From DASPPK01 sp041479575 (GTDB taxonomy: Archaea > Thermoproteota > Bathyarchaeia > Bathyarchaeales > Bathycorpusculaceae), in contig JBGOYH010000145.1 of NCBI GenBank assembly GCA_041479575.1, forward strand, positions 1-5,661: DNA of 5,661 bases. Reading direction: 5' to 3'. A program made the position numbers and the translations under genes. The notes under the pieces are model-generated. The model was not told where the DNA came from, made no database searches, and saw nothing but the letters and a program-made list of their open reading frames with translations. Shown one piece after another: positions 1 through 5,523 of this stretch (within the stretch, counting starts at the first letter, position 1; every line of letters starts with the position of its first letter).

Positions 1-63
1 CCCCCTTCTCGCCCTTCCTTAAACAGCAAAGTACTGGTCGGATACGTTTCCTTTCTTCTGTAT

Positions 64-77
64 TCCTTTTTCTACTA
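64..77 (+). terminator. T-rich stretch, possible terminator of an upstream gene
   Basis: This pyrimidine-rich stretch contains a run of five T. Archaeal RNA polymerase can stop at T-rich tracts without a hairpin, so it may end transcription of a plus-strand gene lying left of the window. No such gene is visible: one frame is open from position 3 to a stop at about 166, but its translation looks like no known protein. The rest of 1-160 holds nothing I can support apart from several short G runs at 116-150. Confidence 0.2.
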
Positions 78-161
78 TTAACCCGTTTTGTTTGCGTGGT
101 CTGTCTACCGTCTGTTGGGGTTAGTGTGGAGGGTGGTGCTGGAAGGCGGGTTTTTGAGATG

Positions 162-172
162 TTTTAATATTT
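162..172 (+). promoter_or_regulatory. TATA-like box for the PhoU-family gene
   Basis: The sequence TTTTAATATTT is the most TATA-like stretch before the gene starting at 210. Its centre is near 167, which places the expected archaeal start of transcription (about 26 bases downstream) near 193. That leaves a leader of roughly 16 bases. The leader contains GGGTG at 195-199 and GTGA at 202-205, partial matches to an archaeal ribosome binding site. The purine-rich stretch before the box could serve as a BRE. Confidence 0.45.
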
Positions 173-209
173 CTGTAACGAGTAGCGTATCCTTGGGTGT
201 TGTGAAGAA

Positions 210-1193
210 ATGAGTGTATTGCGAAAGGTGCAACGTACTCCTGGGGGCACGTTTTTTGTTTGTTTGCCAAAACCTTGGGCTGAACGGAATGGTTTGCAGA
301 GAGGCGCAGTCGTAGGTGTGAGCGAAACAGCCGACGGGAAGCTTCTGGTCGACACGAAGTTCGGCGCTGAACCGTCACCCAAAACAGTTGCCTTAGAACC
401 TGGTCCTCACCTGGGGCGTGAGATCATCGCTAAATATCTTCTCGGTTTCGACGTAATACGAGTGGAGGGTAAAGATAGAATCGGGTTCGATGTTCGAGAC
501 GCCGTCAAGAACACTGTACGCCACTTGGTCGGATTGGAAATCGTAGAAGAGGACCATTCTGGCATTGTTCTCCAATGTTTGCTTGAGCCCTCTGGGTTTC
601 CGCCTGAGAAGATTCTTCGCCGAGGATATTCGATCGCGGCGGGAATGCATCGAGATGTGGTTAACGCCTTTGTTGAGGGTGATGTGCAATTGGCAAAAAG
701 TGTTATGGCACGTGATGATGAGGGCAACAGATTGTATTTCCTGTTGGTCCGAATTTTGCGCACAATAATCCAGAACCCGAGCCTGAGTGAGACGTTGGGT
801 GTCAGCCCTATTGAATGCCTCGACTACCGTTTGGCCGCGAGTCTTGTGGAAGCCATTGGAGACGACTGCGTTCGCGCGGCGACGAAGACTGTAGAGCTAA
901 CAGGCGCAAAACCCGATAAGGATCTTGGGAAACTTTTCACGAGTTTTCAGTCAATCTGCTTTGATGCTCACGACAAGGCTTTGAACGCCTTTCTAGCGGG
1001 TGACATTGAGTTGGCAGAGAAGGTTCGAAGTATGCGGGCGAAGATTGAAAAAGAGTTTGCCAGTATCGAAGGATTAGCTCAATCTCAGTCACTAGACTTT
1101 GTTCCTCAGGTCCTTGCAATAGCTTCTTTCCTGAGGCAGATATACGAACACAGTGTGGACATATCTGATTTAGCGGTTCCAAAGAAACCTTGA
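210..1193 (+). CDS. PhoU-family regulator with N-terminal AbrB-like domain
   Basis: This 327-residue protein joins two known parts. Residues 1-48 form an AbrB/SpoVT-type swapped-hairpin DNA-binding domain, recognised by the V-x-R-T-P-G-G-T-F-F-V-x-L-P-K-x-W-A pattern followed by G-L-x-R-G. The rest, from about residue 110, is all-helical and has two PhoU-like three-helix halves (about 125-215 and 225-320). Each half has an alternating hydrophobic pattern around acidic residues (for example the A-x-x-x-A-F-V-E-G-D and A-F-L-A-G-D-I-E-L-A segments). In bacteria PhoU links the PstSCAB phosphate transporter to signalling. Archaeal AbrB-PhoU fusions are usually annotated as phosphate-uptake regulators and probably bind DNA directly. 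No pst gene is in view, so the phosphate role comes from the family only. The ATG at 210 is chosen because the AbrB domain begins at once and a TATA box lies 40 bases upstream. The gene converges on the bactofilin-like gene. Confidence 0.85.
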   Translation: MSVLRKVQRTPGGTFFVCLPKPWAERNGLQRGAVVGVSETADGKLLVDTKFGAEPSPKTVALEPGPHLGREIIAKYLLGFDVIRVEGKDRIGFDVRDAVKNTVRHLVGLEIVEEDHSGIVLQCLLEPSGFPPEKILRRGYSIAAGMHRDVVNAFVEGDVQLAKSVMARDDEGNRLYFLLVRILRTIIQNPSLSETLGVSPIECLDYRLAASLVEAIGDDCVRAATKTVELTGAKPDKDLGKLFTSFQSICFDAHDKALNAFLAGDIELAEKVRSMRAKIEKEFASIEGLAQSQSLDFVPQVLAIASFLRQIYEHSVDISDLAVPKKP

Positions 1194-1206
1194 TGTCTGC
1201 GGCACT

Positions 1207-2427
1207 TCAAACTGGTAACGTGTCTACTCTCTTTGGAGTTTGAGCAAACGAGACCTGATCGCCCTGCCTTAACTCATTAGTATACTGGACCTCACCGTCT
1301 ATGCGGCAATGGGATTCTATGACCACGTTTCCACCGTAGATGTTGTTCGCGGCTGCTCCACTTCTCAGGACAATACTCTTCCCAAAGAGATTCTCCACTT
1401 CTGCATGCTTCCCAACCACTATTTCATCAGCCCTTATGGGGCCCTGTACCTGGCCTCTGTTTCCTATCTCGACAAAACGCGCTGTCACGCCTTCGCCAGT
1501 GTTGATTGAACCACCGACTTCTACGCTTTCCTCCGCTGTGGCCTTTCTTGCACGCAACGCGCCTCCGATCTCTATGTTTCGCGCCGTTATCTCTCCGCTA
1601 ACATCTACTCTGCCCCCAACCTCTATTGTTCCCGTGAGTTTCAAGGATCCGTCGACATCAACAGTTCCTCCGACTTCCATATCCTCGCCCTGGGCCAAAC
1701 CCCTTATCTCCACCTTACCGCCTGCCTCGATTTTTTCAAATTCTAAACCGTCGTCAGCCTTCAGAAAGCCGCCTACTTCGATCTCTCCACCTTTGCCTTT
1801 TCCTGCTAACTCTACGGTGCCGCCCACGTCTACTTCTTCAAATTCCAATGGCCCTTCTGATTCGAAGGTTCCACCAACGTCTATGTCACGGATGCTTCCG
1901 CCTGCAACGGTGGCTGTACCTCCGACGTCTAACCTTTTGATGTCCACTTTGGAGTCGATTGAGAGTCTTCCACCGACTTCTACGCCGTCTGCGGTGACTT
2001 CGCCTTTTGCCTCGAAGCTTCCGCCTACTTCTATGGTTTCGACTTTTGTGTTTCCGTCAACCCTCAGGCTTCCGCCTACCTCAACCTCATCGGCCGAGAG
2101 ATCCTTGTTCACGTAAACTGCATCATCCACATCCACGTCCCCCGCGGTCATCTTTCCATAAACCTCGAGTCGTCCATCTTCAACTTCAACGTCTTCTTCT
2201 ATTTCCAGGTCGCCGTGAACCGTGACAGAGTTTTCAGCGTCGAGCTCTCGAGCTGACAGGTTGCACTCGAAGGTGTTGTGGCCTTCGCAGTATACCGTTC
2301 CTGTAACTTTGACTGTTGGCGGGCTTCCCGTTCCCTTGACAGTCACATGCTTGCCTATTTCTAGGTCTCCATTGACGGTATCTAGCGTCACAGTGGTTCT
2401 TGATGGGATAGCCGTTTTGCTGTTCAT
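1207..2427 (-). CDS. Bactofilin-like beta-solenoid protein with 17-residue repeats
   Basis: The product is 406 residues from the ATG at 2427. From about residue 67 to 340 it is a regular solenoid in which the pattern [VI]-[ED]-[VI]-G-G returns every 17 residues. The first glycine falls at 118, 135, 152, 169, 185, 202, 219, 236, 253, 271, 288, 305, 322 and 339. Weaker copies at about 84 and 101 precede these. Short beta strands with glycine turns and a strongly acidic composition fit a right-handed beta-helix like bactofilins (polymer-forming cytoskeletal proteins), which assemble into filaments near membranes. Bactofilins are usually 100-200 residues, so this one is long. No signal peptide or membrane helix is visible, so a cytoplasmic location is likely. 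An in-frame ATG lies at 2451, but 2427 is preferred: GGTGA lies five bases before it and the TATA-like box predicts transcription starting near 2436. A filament role is inferred. Confidence 0.8.
   Translation of the reverse strand: MNSKTAIPSRTTVTLDTVNGDLEIGKHVTVKGTGSPPTVKVTGTVYCEGHNTFECNLSARELDAENSVTVHGDLEIEEDVEVEDGRLEVYGKMTAGDVDVDDAVYVNKDLSADEVEVGGSLRVDGNTKVETIEVGGSFEAKGEVTADGVEVGGRLSIDSKVDIKRLDVGGTATVAGGSIRDIDVGGTFESEGPLEFEEVDVGGTVELAGKGKGGEIEVGGFLKADDGLEFEKIEAGGKVEIRGLAQGEDMEVGGTVDVDGSLKLTGTIEVGGRVDVSGEITARNIEIGGALRARKATAEESVEVGGSINTGEGVTARFVEIGNRGQVQGPIRADEIVVGKHAEVENLFGKSIVLRSGAAANNIYGGNVVIESHCRIDGEVQYTNELRQGDQVSFAQTPKRVDTLPV
1408..2190 (-). repeat. Tandem 51-bp coding repeat (17-residue solenoid units)
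   Basis: This is the part of the bactofilin-like gene that encodes residues about 80-340. Fourteen clear and two weaker units of 51 bp (17 codons) follow one another, with one unit of 16 and one of 18 residues. The units are conserved in protein pattern but divergent in DNA: the strand shown reads as variants of CCNCCNACNTCNAT. This suggests old duplication kept by selection on structure rather than recent slippage. The opposite strand carries a long Pro-Thr-Ser-rich open frame that is only a by-product of the repeat. Confidence 0.85.
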
Positions 2428-2456
2428 TCTTCTCACCTTACTTCCTTGCATGCTTA

Positions 2457-2478
2457 CCTTTAAAAGGGGGACTCACAT
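2457..2478 (-). promoter_or_regulatory. Promoter of the bactofilin-like gene
   Basis: On the minus strand a CTTTTAAAGG box lies about 35 bases before the ATG at 2427. It is preceded by CCCC and an ATGTGAGTC element. The same arrangement recurs at 2764-2783 before the next minus-strand gene. The box predicts a transcription start near 2436, just before or within the GGTGA ribosome binding site at 2433-2437, so the leader would be very short. Confidence 0.5.
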
Positions 2479-2492
2479 CTGGTGACTAGGTC

Positions 2493-2717
2493 TCACTGAA
2501 GCATCTGGGTTCTCTTGAGCAACAACGCATCAACCGTTCTTCCGAGGCAGCCATTAGTTTCGGAGCTCCTGATTTCCTGTGGAATGTCATATGCAGCTAG
2601 TATCGATATTGCCAACCGTGTGTTCAGTGCAATCGAGCTCTTGGCAACGCCAAACTTTGGTAGGCTTCGTTTTTCCACCTTCTTCCAACCCAACATCCTA
2701 CTTATATGAACTGTCAT
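2493..2717 (-). CDS. Small protein of unknown function, 74 residues
   Basis: I do not recognise this protein. It is 74 residues from the ATG at 2717, basic at the N-terminus (W-K-K-V-E-K-R) and contains one likely helix (T-R-L-A-I-S-I-L-A-A). It has one cysteine, no signal peptide, and no zinc or catalytic motif. A GTG three codons upstream is possible, but the ATG has GAGGTGG seven bases before it, a strong archaeal ribosome binding site. A TATA-like box lies about 50 bases upstream, which is the main evidence that the gene is real. It ends 65 bases before the bactofilin-like start on the same strand. The two genes have matching promoters, so a shared role such as an assembly partner or regulator is possible but unproven. 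The opposite strand carries an overlapping 64-residue frame without such signals. Confidence 0.55.
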   Translation of the reverse strand: MTVHISRMLGWKKVEKRSLPKFGVAKSSIALNTRLAISILAAYDIPQEIRSSETNGCLGRTVDALLLKRTQMLQ

Positions 2718-2763
2718 TCTAACCACCTCATACTTTTGATGAGAAAGAACTAGTCTTTGGAGC

Positions 2764-2783
2764 CCTTAAAAGGCGACGCACAT
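2764..2783 (-). promoter_or_regulatory. Promoter of the 74-residue protein gene
   Basis: On the minus strand this reads ATGTGCGTCGCCTTTTAAGG, a TATA-like CTTTTAAGG box with the same upstream element seen before the bactofilin-like gene. The box is about 50 bases before the ATG at 2717 and predicts a leader of roughly 25 bases that includes the GAGGTGG ribosome binding site. Confidence 0.5.
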
Positions 2784-2801
2784 GCAGAGACCACGCTTTG
2801 T

Positions 2802-2833
2802 AGTCACCTGAAGTGACTGGTGGAGACGTCTCC
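2802..2833. promoter_or_regulatory. Two adjacent palindromes, possible operator
   Basis: AGTCAC at 2802-2807 and GTGACT at 2813-2818 form a 6-bp inverted repeat with a 5-base spacer. Three bases later GGAGACGTCTCC at 2822-2833 is a perfect 12-bp palindrome. They lie about 30-60 bases upstream of the TATA box of the small minus-strand gene, where a regulator could bind, and also downstream of the TPR-HEPN stop. On the plus strand a run of six T follows at 2847-2852, but no plus-strand gene precedes it, so a terminator reading has less support. Confidence 0.3.
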
Positions 2834-2916
2834 CGCACGATTCCCCTTTTTTCTACTGCACCCAACTGCGCGTAATGGACTTGATGTGCGCCATCAGGTA
2901 TCAGGTAGACACGAGG

Positions 2917-3816
2917 CTAAGCTCCTATGGATGCTGGACGCTGGAGAGCTAGGGCGGTGTCAATACAGAGCTTTGCCTGTCCCAACGTTGGGTTATCAAT
3001 CTCTCCGTGCAACAAACGGTTTCTGGTTCCTTTCAATGTGTCCAAGTCATTCTTTATGCTTCTAAAGGACCCGCTTGCATCGCTTAGAAACAGTGTCTCT
3101 ACAATATATTCCATGTCCCATTTCGTCAAATCATTGAGTCCTTGTGTAGTTCTTTCTCTAATGAACTTGAACCAGCGCGCACGGACAGTCATTTCGATCG
3201 ACATCCATCCTAGGACGAATGCGGTGAAAGATTCTCTCACGTTGAAGTGATAAACGGCTTCTAATGCTCTCAAATAACAGAGATTCATATAGCTGGGTTT
3301 TGTAAGCCAATCTTCGTACGCTTTTTTGTCGAAATCAAAAGCCTTGAATATAAGTGCTCTTGCTTTCTCAAGTTGCTTCTTGTCCATCTCTTTTCTTTGT
3401 CTGTAAATAGCTAAAGTCTTGTTTAACATCGCCGCCCCATAGTTGTGGAGTGAGTCTATGTCGTTGGGAGTTCTCTTGAGTATTCTTTCAAAAACTGCTT
3501 CGGCTTCCTCGAACCAGCCATTTTCAGAATATCTTATTGCCAAACCATTGAACAAGTTCGAATATTTCAATTTCTTGATAAAAAGCTTGCCTTTTCCTTT
3601 TCCTTCCGGAGTAAGTTGTAGAATTTCGTCATCAGCGATAGCGCTTAAGCATTCTGATATGCTTTCCTTTCCTTGGTTTTCCGCTATCCATTTGGTCAAT
3701 GCGCCGATGCTCTTGTCTTGAAGTTTACCTTCTTTAACAACTTTGTCCACAAGTTCAGAAGGTTTCATCTTGACCCAATACTTGTCGTCTTCATGATCTA
3801 TTAAAACTATGCACAC
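2917..3816 (-). CDS. TPR protein with C-terminal HEPN domain, possible RNase
   Basis: The longest reading is 299 residues from a GTG at 3816. Residues about 85-135 hold a TPR-like pair (N-x-x-N-G-L-A-I-R-Y, then G-x-F/W-E-E-A-E-A-V-F, ending T-P-N-D-I-D-S-L-H-N-Y-G). Further helices follow to about 190. The C-terminus (about 195-292) looks like a HEPN domain: a helix with G-W-M-S-I-E-M-T at 203-210, then R-N-R-L-L-H-G with R265, N266 and H270. R-x4-6-H is the catalytic signature of HEPN ribonucleases found in toxins, CRISPR effectors and antiviral systems. TPR parts often bind partner proteins. The TATA element at 3833-3838 predicts transcription starting near 3810, inside the GTG reading, so the ATG at 3768 (283 residues) may be the true start. 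The gene is divergent from the HNH gene across 57 bases. RNase activity and a defence role are inferred. Confidence 0.75.
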   Translation of the reverse strand: MCIVLIDHEDDKYWVKMKPSELVDKVVKEGKLQDKSIGALTKWIAENQGKESISECLSAIADDEILQLTPEGKGKGKLFIKKLKYSNLFNGLAIRYSENGWFEEAEAVFERILKRTPNDIDSLHNYGAAMLNKTLAIYRQRKEMDKKQLEKARALIFKAFDFDKKAYEDWLTKPSYMNLCYLRALEAVYHFNVRESFTAFVLGWMSIEMTVRARWFKFIRERTTQGLNDLTKWDMEYIVETLFLSDASGSFRSIKNDLDTLKGTRNRLLHGEIDNPTLGQAKLCIDTALALQRPASIGA

Positions 3817-3832
3817 TCTTTTTCACAACATC

Positions 3833-3839
3833 TATAAAC
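3833..3839. promoter_or_regulatory. Shared TATA element between divergent HEPN and HNH genes
   Basis: The intergenic sequence contains TATAAAC on the plus strand, which reads TTTATA on the minus strand at 3838-3833. It is the only good TATA-like element in the 57-base gap. Read to the right it predicts a start near 3862, twelve bases before the ATG at 3874. Read to the left it predicts a start near 3810. A single element could thus drive both genes and tie their expression together. Confidence 0.45.
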
Positions 3840-3873
3840 GCTGAAACAGCTACTATTTACACTGTGGACTGGC

Positions 3874-4600
3874 ATGCCCAGACCGCCTGAATTCAAAGAC
3901 GAAGACAAAATAAAGATGCTTCTATGGTGTGACCGCCATTGTTGCCTGTGCAAGAAGTCTTGCAGTACAGACATAGAGATAGCACATATTGACAAAAAAA
4001 GCGGGAAATGGCGTTGACAATGGAATCCCGCTCTGTTACCTCTGCCATGCCACTATTGATCGGTATAACGAACAATGCAAGCGTGGGAACAAGTACAAGC
4101 CTGAAGAACTAAAAGCTCGCAGAAACCAAGTCTACGAAGAGTATACACGAGATATAGTTCCGCCAATTGACGTCGCACTTACTACTAATTTTCGCAATAA
4201 TCCCAAATTGAAGTATCTTCCGCCGAAAGTTGCTACCGCTGTGGCGCATCAGAGTGATACTCATCCCGTCAGAGTTAGAATCAAGGCAAAAGTGGCTGTT
4301 GGCGGAGATGAAAAAGGTTTGGTGGATGACCGCCATGGATACTATGATGGACGGATTATGTGGAACATGAACCCTCGCGATGTATTCTTTGGATCCTTCA
4401 ACATTAAGAAAGAATATGCTGAGCAAGCATCCGAAAAAGAACTGGTGATAGAAATCGGAGTCACAGTCATTGATGAATTGGGAAGGGAGCATCAGCTATT
4501 GTCCCGCTGCTGGAGATACGTCGGCGACGGCAAAAACCAATTGTGGAACCCAGAACCTGTAACTTTGGCTGAATGGATTCGTATTCGCGCTCAGAAGTAG
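3874..4600 (+). pseudogene. HNH endonuclease, frameshifted, with unknown beta-rich C-terminal domain
   Basis: Two overlapping frames together make one HNH nuclease. The first starts with ATG at 3874 and encodes the CxxC zinc knuckle (C23, C26) and I-E-I-A-H-I-D with H38, then stops at 4015-4017. The second continues with D-N-G-I-P-L-C-Y-L-C-H, giving N49, C54, C57 and H58. The junction is a run of seven A at 3994-4000; removing one A joins the frames into a 241-residue protein with all HNH and zinc residues. The C-terminal 130 residues are beta-rich with G-Y-Y-D-G-R-I-M-W-N-M-N-P and F-G-S-F-N-I-K, and I cannot name the domain. HNH enzymes cut DNA in restriction, phage defence and mobile elements. 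The extra A could be a mutation, a sequencing error, or a slippage site. A start within the second frame would lack half the zinc site. Confidence 0.75.
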
Positions 4601-4770
4601 TTTGCACATCTTACGGAAGTTGAAGTATGGAAAATCTCGACCTTTTTTGATGAAATGGGTTATGCGGATGACTCTATGATGGCAAGCTCTGGGAAAAGTC
4701 CATGAATGAACATATTGTGAAAAGAGCGTGCGAACAAAGGATTCCGCAAATGCTCCAAAATGACTTTTGA
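4601..4770 (+). pseudogene. Broken coding-like sequence after the HNH gene
   Basis: Directly after the HNH stop the same frame stays open for 34 codons (protein-like, including V-W-K-I-S-T-F-F-D-E-M-G-Y-A-D-D) and ends in TGA at 4703. A second frame is open at 4672-4767 and also reads like protein (Y-D-G-K-L-W-E-K-S-M-N-E-H-I-V-K), ending in TGA at 4768. The two overlap and could be pieces of one small gene joined by a frameshift near 4671. I do not recognise it. The evidence is only how natural the translations look, so chance is quite possible. Confidence 0.25.
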
Positions 4771-5211
4771 TGGTTCAGTAAACCACCACGCTGGCAGGTA
4801 AGTGGTAGGTGAAACATGTGGCGAAAATGCCTCCGCAAATGCCGGCGCGTTTGTCGAGTTTATGATATAAGAGATAGAAAAATTCTCGCTCTCTCAAGAT
4901 AAAGGTTGAATGTTTTGTCCAGCGGTGATGAGGAGTCAGTCGATACGCGATTTTGAACCTGTGAGGTGAGCCTTACTCGGAAATTGTGGCATATGAAGTC
5001 GCGGGAGCGTGTAACTGAAAGTCCATGTGGCTTTTTGTCCATATTTGAGTGTCGTAATTGCATTTTTGTTCTATGTCTGGATCTTCAGTTTGACAACAAT
5101 TCAAGGTGTTGATGATACGCTGTGTTCTATCGATTTGTCTAACGTCAGAATATTATGGGAAGCCAATTCCAATATGGATTTACCTTTCCTATATGTCAAA
5201 CTGTGGGAAAA
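4771..5211. other. Intergenic region without a supported gene
   Basis: No gene here is well supported. A 28-codon ORF at 4816-4902 (+) has AGGTGA four bases before its ATG and encodes a basic peptide with C-L-R-K-C-R-R-V-C. A 62-codon frame from a GTG at 5027 to the TGA at 5213 begins with a hydrophobic stretch of about 20 residues. Its stop overlaps the ribbon-helix-helix start as ATGA, but it has no ribosome binding site. A 67-codon minus-strand frame (5063-4860) has none either. The 11-mer TCCGCAAATGC occurs at 4832 and earlier at 4743. I found no convincing tRNA, C/D box RNA or insertion-sequence ends. Confidence 0.4.
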
Positions 5212-5355
5212 ATGAAGGAATATGATAAAAGAATGGCATTGAGATTGCCATCAAAGGAAAGGGCAAGGATTCAACAACTGATCAATGAAGGTACGTATGA
5301 AAACCTGAGCCAAGTCGTCCGCGCAGCTCTCAGGAATTTTCTGGAACAGAGGTAA
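5212..5355 (+). CDS. Ribbon-helix-helix DNA-binding protein
   Basis: The product is 47 residues from the ATG at 5212, almost exactly one ribbon-helix-helix (CopG/Arc-like) domain. The strand is M-A-L-R-L-P at about residues 8-13. The first helix is S-K-E-R-A-R-I-Q-Q-L-I-N-E-G and the second is L-S-Q-V-V-R-A-A-L-R-N-F-L-E, preceded by the usual T-Y-E-N turn. Such proteins act as dimers that insert the paired strand into the major groove. They are often antitoxins or autoregulators. An ATG at 5233 would still keep the strand. CTATAT at 5189-5194 may be a TATA box but is rather close to the first ATG, which favours the later start if used. The next ORF follows after seven bases with its ribosome binding site inside this gene's end, suggesting a two-gene unit like a toxin-antitoxin pair. 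Confidence 0.75.
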   Translation: MKEYDKRMALRLPSKERARIQQLINEGTYENLSQVVRAALRNFLEQR

Positions 5356-5361
5356 TTGAGC

Positions 5362-5523
5362 GTGCCGCAACAGGAAAGAAGCCGCAACCAAATAGAGATA
5401 CTGAAATGGCTGAAAACTCAGCAGAATGGTGCCACAACAGCTGCACTGAAAGCCTATACACGAAATGAGATTACACAGATAGGTGCCACATGCAAAATAA
5501 CAACTTGTGTAGAACACAGATAG
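5362..5523 (+). CDS. Small 53-residue ORF coupled to the ribbon-helix-helix gene
   Basis: This GTG-started frame encodes 53 residues and is not a recognised family. GAGGT at 5349-5353, overlapping the end of the ribbon-helix-helix gene, lies eight bases before the GTG; a TTG at 5356 is an alternative. The N-terminal half (R-S-R-N-Q-I-E-I-L-K-W-L-K, then N-G-A-T-T-A-A-L-K) resembles the first two helices of a winged-helix domain of the type seen in many archaeal regulators. The second half has two cysteines (T-C-K-I-T-T-C) and does not continue that fold, so the gene may be a truncated or frameshifted winged-helix protein. A small toxin paired with the upstream protein is the other reading, although 53 residues is short for a known toxin. 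It ends seven bases before the convergent stop of the next gene. Confidence 0.4.
   Translation: MPQQERSRNQIEILKWLKTQQNGATTAALKAYTRNEITQIGATCKITTCVEHR

Noticed and set aside
116..150. G-rich stretch that could form a two-layer quadruplex
   Set aside because: Most G runs are only two bases, so a stable structure is unlikely, and there is no other sign of function.
1340..2116. Long plus-strand open frame rich in Pro-Pro-Thr-Ser repeats
   Set aside because: It is the exact opposite strand of the 17-residue repeat. The periodic stop-free pattern follows from the repeat, and the minus-strand protein has the sensible fold, ribosome binding site and promoter.
2893..2906. ATCAGGT repeated in tandem twice
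   Set aside because: Two 7-base copies alone are compatible with chance and no wider repeat array surrounds them.
4669..4812. TGA recoding (selenocysteine or tryptophan) that would join open stretches
   Set aside because: Several genes here end in TGA, including the PhoU-like and bactofilin-like genes, and no SECIS-like element was seen. Gene decay or chance is simpler.
4940..4970. tRNA T-arm-like GGTTCAAAA on the minus strand
   Set aside because: The flanking bases do not pair to form a T stem and no acceptor or anticodon arm could be found.
4924..5018. Possible C/D box RNA (GTGATGA at 4925 and CTGA near 5015)
   Set aside because: The boxes are about 90 bases apart with no internal D'/C' boxes at archaeal spacing, so it does not fit the usual 50-60 base form.
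5027..5215. Plus-strand 62-residue frame with a hydrophobic start and ATGA overlap with the ribbon-helix-helix gene
   Set aside because: It has a GTG start without a ribosome binding site, and the translation resembles nothing known. A single ATGA overlap arises easily by chance.
5251..5517. Minus-strand 88-residue cysteine-rich hydrophobic frame
   Set aside because: It lies opposite the ribbon-helix-helix gene and the coupled ORF, which have better signals. It is a shadow frame.
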